Assembly (NCBI RefSeq): GCF_008016455.1
Contig: NZ_SAXU01000001.1
Location: forward strand, 496,001-560,000
Source of the DNA: Brachyspira aalborgi
GTDB lineage: Bacteria; Spirochaetota; Brachyspiria; Brachyspirales; Brachyspiraceae
DNA length: 64,000 nucleotides
Reading direction: 5' to 3'
In this document: positions 62,801-64,000 of the stretch, one piece after another
How positions within the stretch are numbered: position 1 is the first letter of the stretch
Layout: every line of letters begins with the position of its first letter
Notes under the pieces: model-generated
The model's input: only the letters and a program-made list of their open reading frames with translations
What the model was told of the DNA's origin: nothing
Database searches by the model: none
Position numbers and translations under genes: made by a program

Positions 62801-64000
62801 AAGCTTCGTTTATTTCTATATTTTCTATTATTCCGTCTTTAATAAATATAGCTTTCATATCCTGCCCGCCAATATCGAGTATAAAGCTTACTTTTTCGTC
62901 AAACGCTTTCGCTCCTCTATAATGAGCCATAGTTTCGACAATTCCTTCATCCATATTGAAAGCCGCTTTTATTAAATCTTCTCCGTATCCTGTCACAGAA
63001 GTTCGAGCGATATTTATATTAATATTTTTTTCTTCAAGTTCCTTTTTTATTTCGGTTAATCCTTCCACAACAGCACCTACAGGATTTCCGTTATTATTTC
63101 TATAATGTCTTAAAACTACTTTTCCCTCTTCGTCTATTATAACTATTTTTGTAGTCGTTGAGCCAGAATCTATTCCTAAAAAAGTATTTTTTCCATTAAC
63201 CGTTTTTACATCGGCGGATTTAACTTTATCTTTCGCATGTTCTTCAAACCAATTATTATATTCTTCTTCGCTTGAAAATAAAGCTTCTCTATGTTTTGAA
63301 TTTGTTATTTTTACTTCAGCGGAAATATTTTGAACCAATTTTGTAAAAGCCGAAACGGATATTATAGTTTTATCTTCTTTTTCTCCAAAAGCCGCTCCTA
63401 TAGCCGCCGTAAGTTCGGGATGCTCAATCGTATACATATCGTCTTCTGTGGCATTTAAAAGAGTTAAAAATGTCATCCTCAAATCGGGCAAGAATGTTAA
63501 AGGTCCTCCCGTAAAAAGTATTTTCGGTTTAATTTCAAAACCTTTTGCAAGAGTATTGACAGTTTGAACGGCGACAGCTTGAAATATGCTTTTTGCAATA
63601 TCGGATTTTGGAATATCTCTGCTTATTAAAGTTTGAACATCTGTTTTTGCAAATACTCCGCATCTGCTCGCCATAGGATAAATTGAAGTCGCTTCTTCCG
63701 ATAAAGTTGAAAGTTCGGAAGGATGAACATTTAAAAGAGTAGCCATTTGGTCTATAAAAGCTCCCGTTCCTCCCGCGCAATTCCCATTCATTCTTATATC
63801 CGCTTTGAAATTATCGTCAAATACTATAATTTTAGCGTCTTCTCCGCCTATATCTATTAAAGTTCTTCCGTAAGGATAAATTTTTCTAATTGCCGTTGAA
63901 GAAGCTATAACCTCTTGAACGAAACTTATTCCCGTTCTTTCGCTTATTCCCATTCCAGCAGTTCCCGTCATAGCAAGCGATAAATTTAAATCTCCATGTA
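59832..64000 (-). CDS. Giant 2-hydroxyacyl-CoA dehydratase activase-like protein (partial)
   Basis: The frame is open through the window end (codons continue from 63998), so about 1,390 residues of a longer protein are visible. It carries two BadF/BcrA-type ASKHA ATPase domains, the first with DIGGEDAKIIVFDD and CAGGTGAFIDQM, the second with GIDSGSTTTKIVIID and NEACSSGCGSF. A large DUF2229-type region follows (CKGCENLCTVTRLKF, NICFPAKIANGHI), then an HgdB-like part (CYPATIVIGDI, GGQCRASNYASLIKRG). Such fused proteins probably feed electrons with ATP hydrolysis to a 4Fe-4S enzyme. The substrate is unknown. It is directly upstream of hom. Confidence 0.85.
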   Translation of the reverse strand, partial: HGDLNLSLAMTGTAGMGISERTGISFVQEVIASSTAIRKIYPYGRTLIDIGGEDAKIIVFDDNFKADIRMNGNCAGGTGAFIDQMATLLNVHPSELSTLSEEATSIYPMASRCGVFAKTDVQTLISRDIPKSDIAKSIFQAVAVQTVNTLAKGFEIKPKILFTGGPLTFLPDLRMTFLTLLNATEDDMYTIEHPELTAAIGAAFGEKEDKTIISVSAFTKLVQNISAEVKITNSKHREALFSSEEEYNNWFEEHAKDKVKSADVKTVNGKNTFLGIDSGSTTTKIVIIDEEGKVVLRHYRNNNGNPVGAVVEGLTEIKKELEEKNININIARTSVTGYGEDLIKAAFNMDEGIVETMAHYRGAKAFDEKVSFILDIGGQDMKAIFIKDGIIENIEINEACSSGCGSFIETFARGMGYKVADFADIACESVSPCDLGSRCTVFMNSKVKQSLREGSSVADISAGLAKSVTLNCFTKVLKITDTSILGDNIVVQGGTFKNSAVLRSVEKFLNRKVIRPDISELMGAYGCALLSLDTFKVKNEKTTFIGLDNLQEANDYERRQLTCKGCENLCTVTRLKFKDSKSFYTGNKCERIFSNKGNKERKYGMDITQKKLSLLFERPLAPATDKIKGVIGIPRVLNMYQNFPFWATILTECGYRVQLSSPSSMSIAEKGSGTVMSDNICFPAKIANGHIYDLIESGVDRIFYPSVVLEKSEEDGSVNSYNCPVVTGYPDVIDSSISPLTKFGIPFDAPIISFLNEDLLYKGCKAYFVNILAIDKKDFDKAFKKALKEQVRVKEELKKEGEKIIKYAKETQTPTILIVSRPYHIDPLINHKIPETIASFGINVLTEDGLDIDQSLADVQVLTQWSYPNKMFKAALWAAAQKDLKLEVIQINSFGCGPDATTSDEIKSILNSYGKNPTLIKVDEISSPGSIRLRIRSMIESMKMKGNFVYREKPERTYIKRYEKNEKRKILVPKFGYFYDPMILTLLERSGYETISLPDPDIESVELGLRYANQDICYPATIVIGDIIRAVQSGKYDTDKIAAGISQTGGQCRASNYASLIKRGLINAGYPDVPVVTVGLTVINDQPGFELSKMDMMKEGIVAMPYADAISTMYYYTAVRETKKGEALALANKYIALHPKDFSLKATDKLLKQAVVEFNAIETKDLYLPKAGLVGEIYVKYNNFANGDVCDWLMAKGVEVIVPPVFDFFVQKVISEQVNKEKHAREVSFLGYYGSKLSEKLIDARIDSINQIMSKFKGFRPAHHIRHIAENASKIISLTNQFGEAWLLPGEIATFAEEGVNNVLCLQPFGCIANHIIARGIETRLKTRYPDLNLLYLDMDAGASEVNTINRLEFFVRSAKDSISDKTVVLYDEKEEYFEERGFIKMGI

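Noticed and set aside
62652-62975. Plus-strand ORF of 107 codons
   Set aside because: It lies antisense to the activase domain and shows no family features. Other short plus-strand ORFs at 59456-59743 and 60442-60654 were rejected for the same reason.

Overview
The window is an AT-rich, gene-dense bacterial chromosome segment. Gene content points to a spirochaete of the Brachyspira type: a double-membrane cell with LptC/OstA and KdsC, large methyl-accepting chemotaxis proteins, a MAF/DUF115 motility accessory factor, DUF1275 and Rpn-family genes, and strong A/T bias at third codon positions. This assignment is inference from the translations; no database search was run. The standard genetic code fits, with TGA used as a stop.

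Layout. 1-4123 (minus) is a heat-shock cluster: grpE, a 66-codon unknown, dnaK, a DUF1275 membrane protein and the start of dnaJ. 4585-8533 (minus) holds a large restriction-modification-like methyltransferase downstream of dnaA. Plus-strand comM follows, then a minus-strand chemoreceptor with an unusual C-terminal domain. 13265-16656 is a compact selenocysteine locus (tRNA-Sec, selA, selB). 16781-27252 mixes core and accessory genes: hisS, a lone trpB, a porin-like protein, an ankyrin protein, a DUF4132 protein, the MAF factor and a Cof phosphatase. Two tRNA genes (Ser-UGA, Arg-CCU) precede an envelope cluster (kdsC, lptC, ostA-like, a lipoprotein), then a HAD-IB phosphatase, a TPR protein and a GGDEF enzyme. 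33660-38987 is an accessory surface-polymer cassette. rpsF-ssb-rpsR follows at 39169-40471. The rest is mostly minus strand: McrBC, a nonsense-broken Rpn nuclease, oppBCDF, a patatin phospholipase and a TPR protein. The window ends with mfd, an intact Rpn nuclease, a family 2 glycosyltransferase, homoserine dehydrogenase and a giant 2-hydroxyacyl-CoA dehydratase activase-like protein that runs off the end.

The most interesting part is the cassette at 33660-38987. It has a CDP-glycerol-transferase-like protein, an asparagine-synthase-like PP-loop enzyme, a DUF362 protein, a TagD-like cytidylyltransferase and a radical SAM protein. Together they suggest a pathway that makes a CTP-activated, probably amidated phospho-alcohol and adds it to a surface polymer. 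The cassette starts with a consensus promoter and a short leader ORF made largely of eight CTACA repeats. The leader stops inside the loop of a GC-stem, T-tract hairpin that looks like an attenuator. One unit more or fewer makes the leader run through the hairpin and end on top of the first gene's start codon. The cassette's last gene ends in nine AGAGC repeats. A third pentanucleotide repeat (ACTGA) lies in a second translatable leader, between a consensus promoter and the TPR/patatin pair, with an 18-bp tandem array just upstream. This suggests length-variable control of surface and lipid-active functions. Several genes also show consensus promoters placed so close to the ATG that leaderless mRNAs are predicted.
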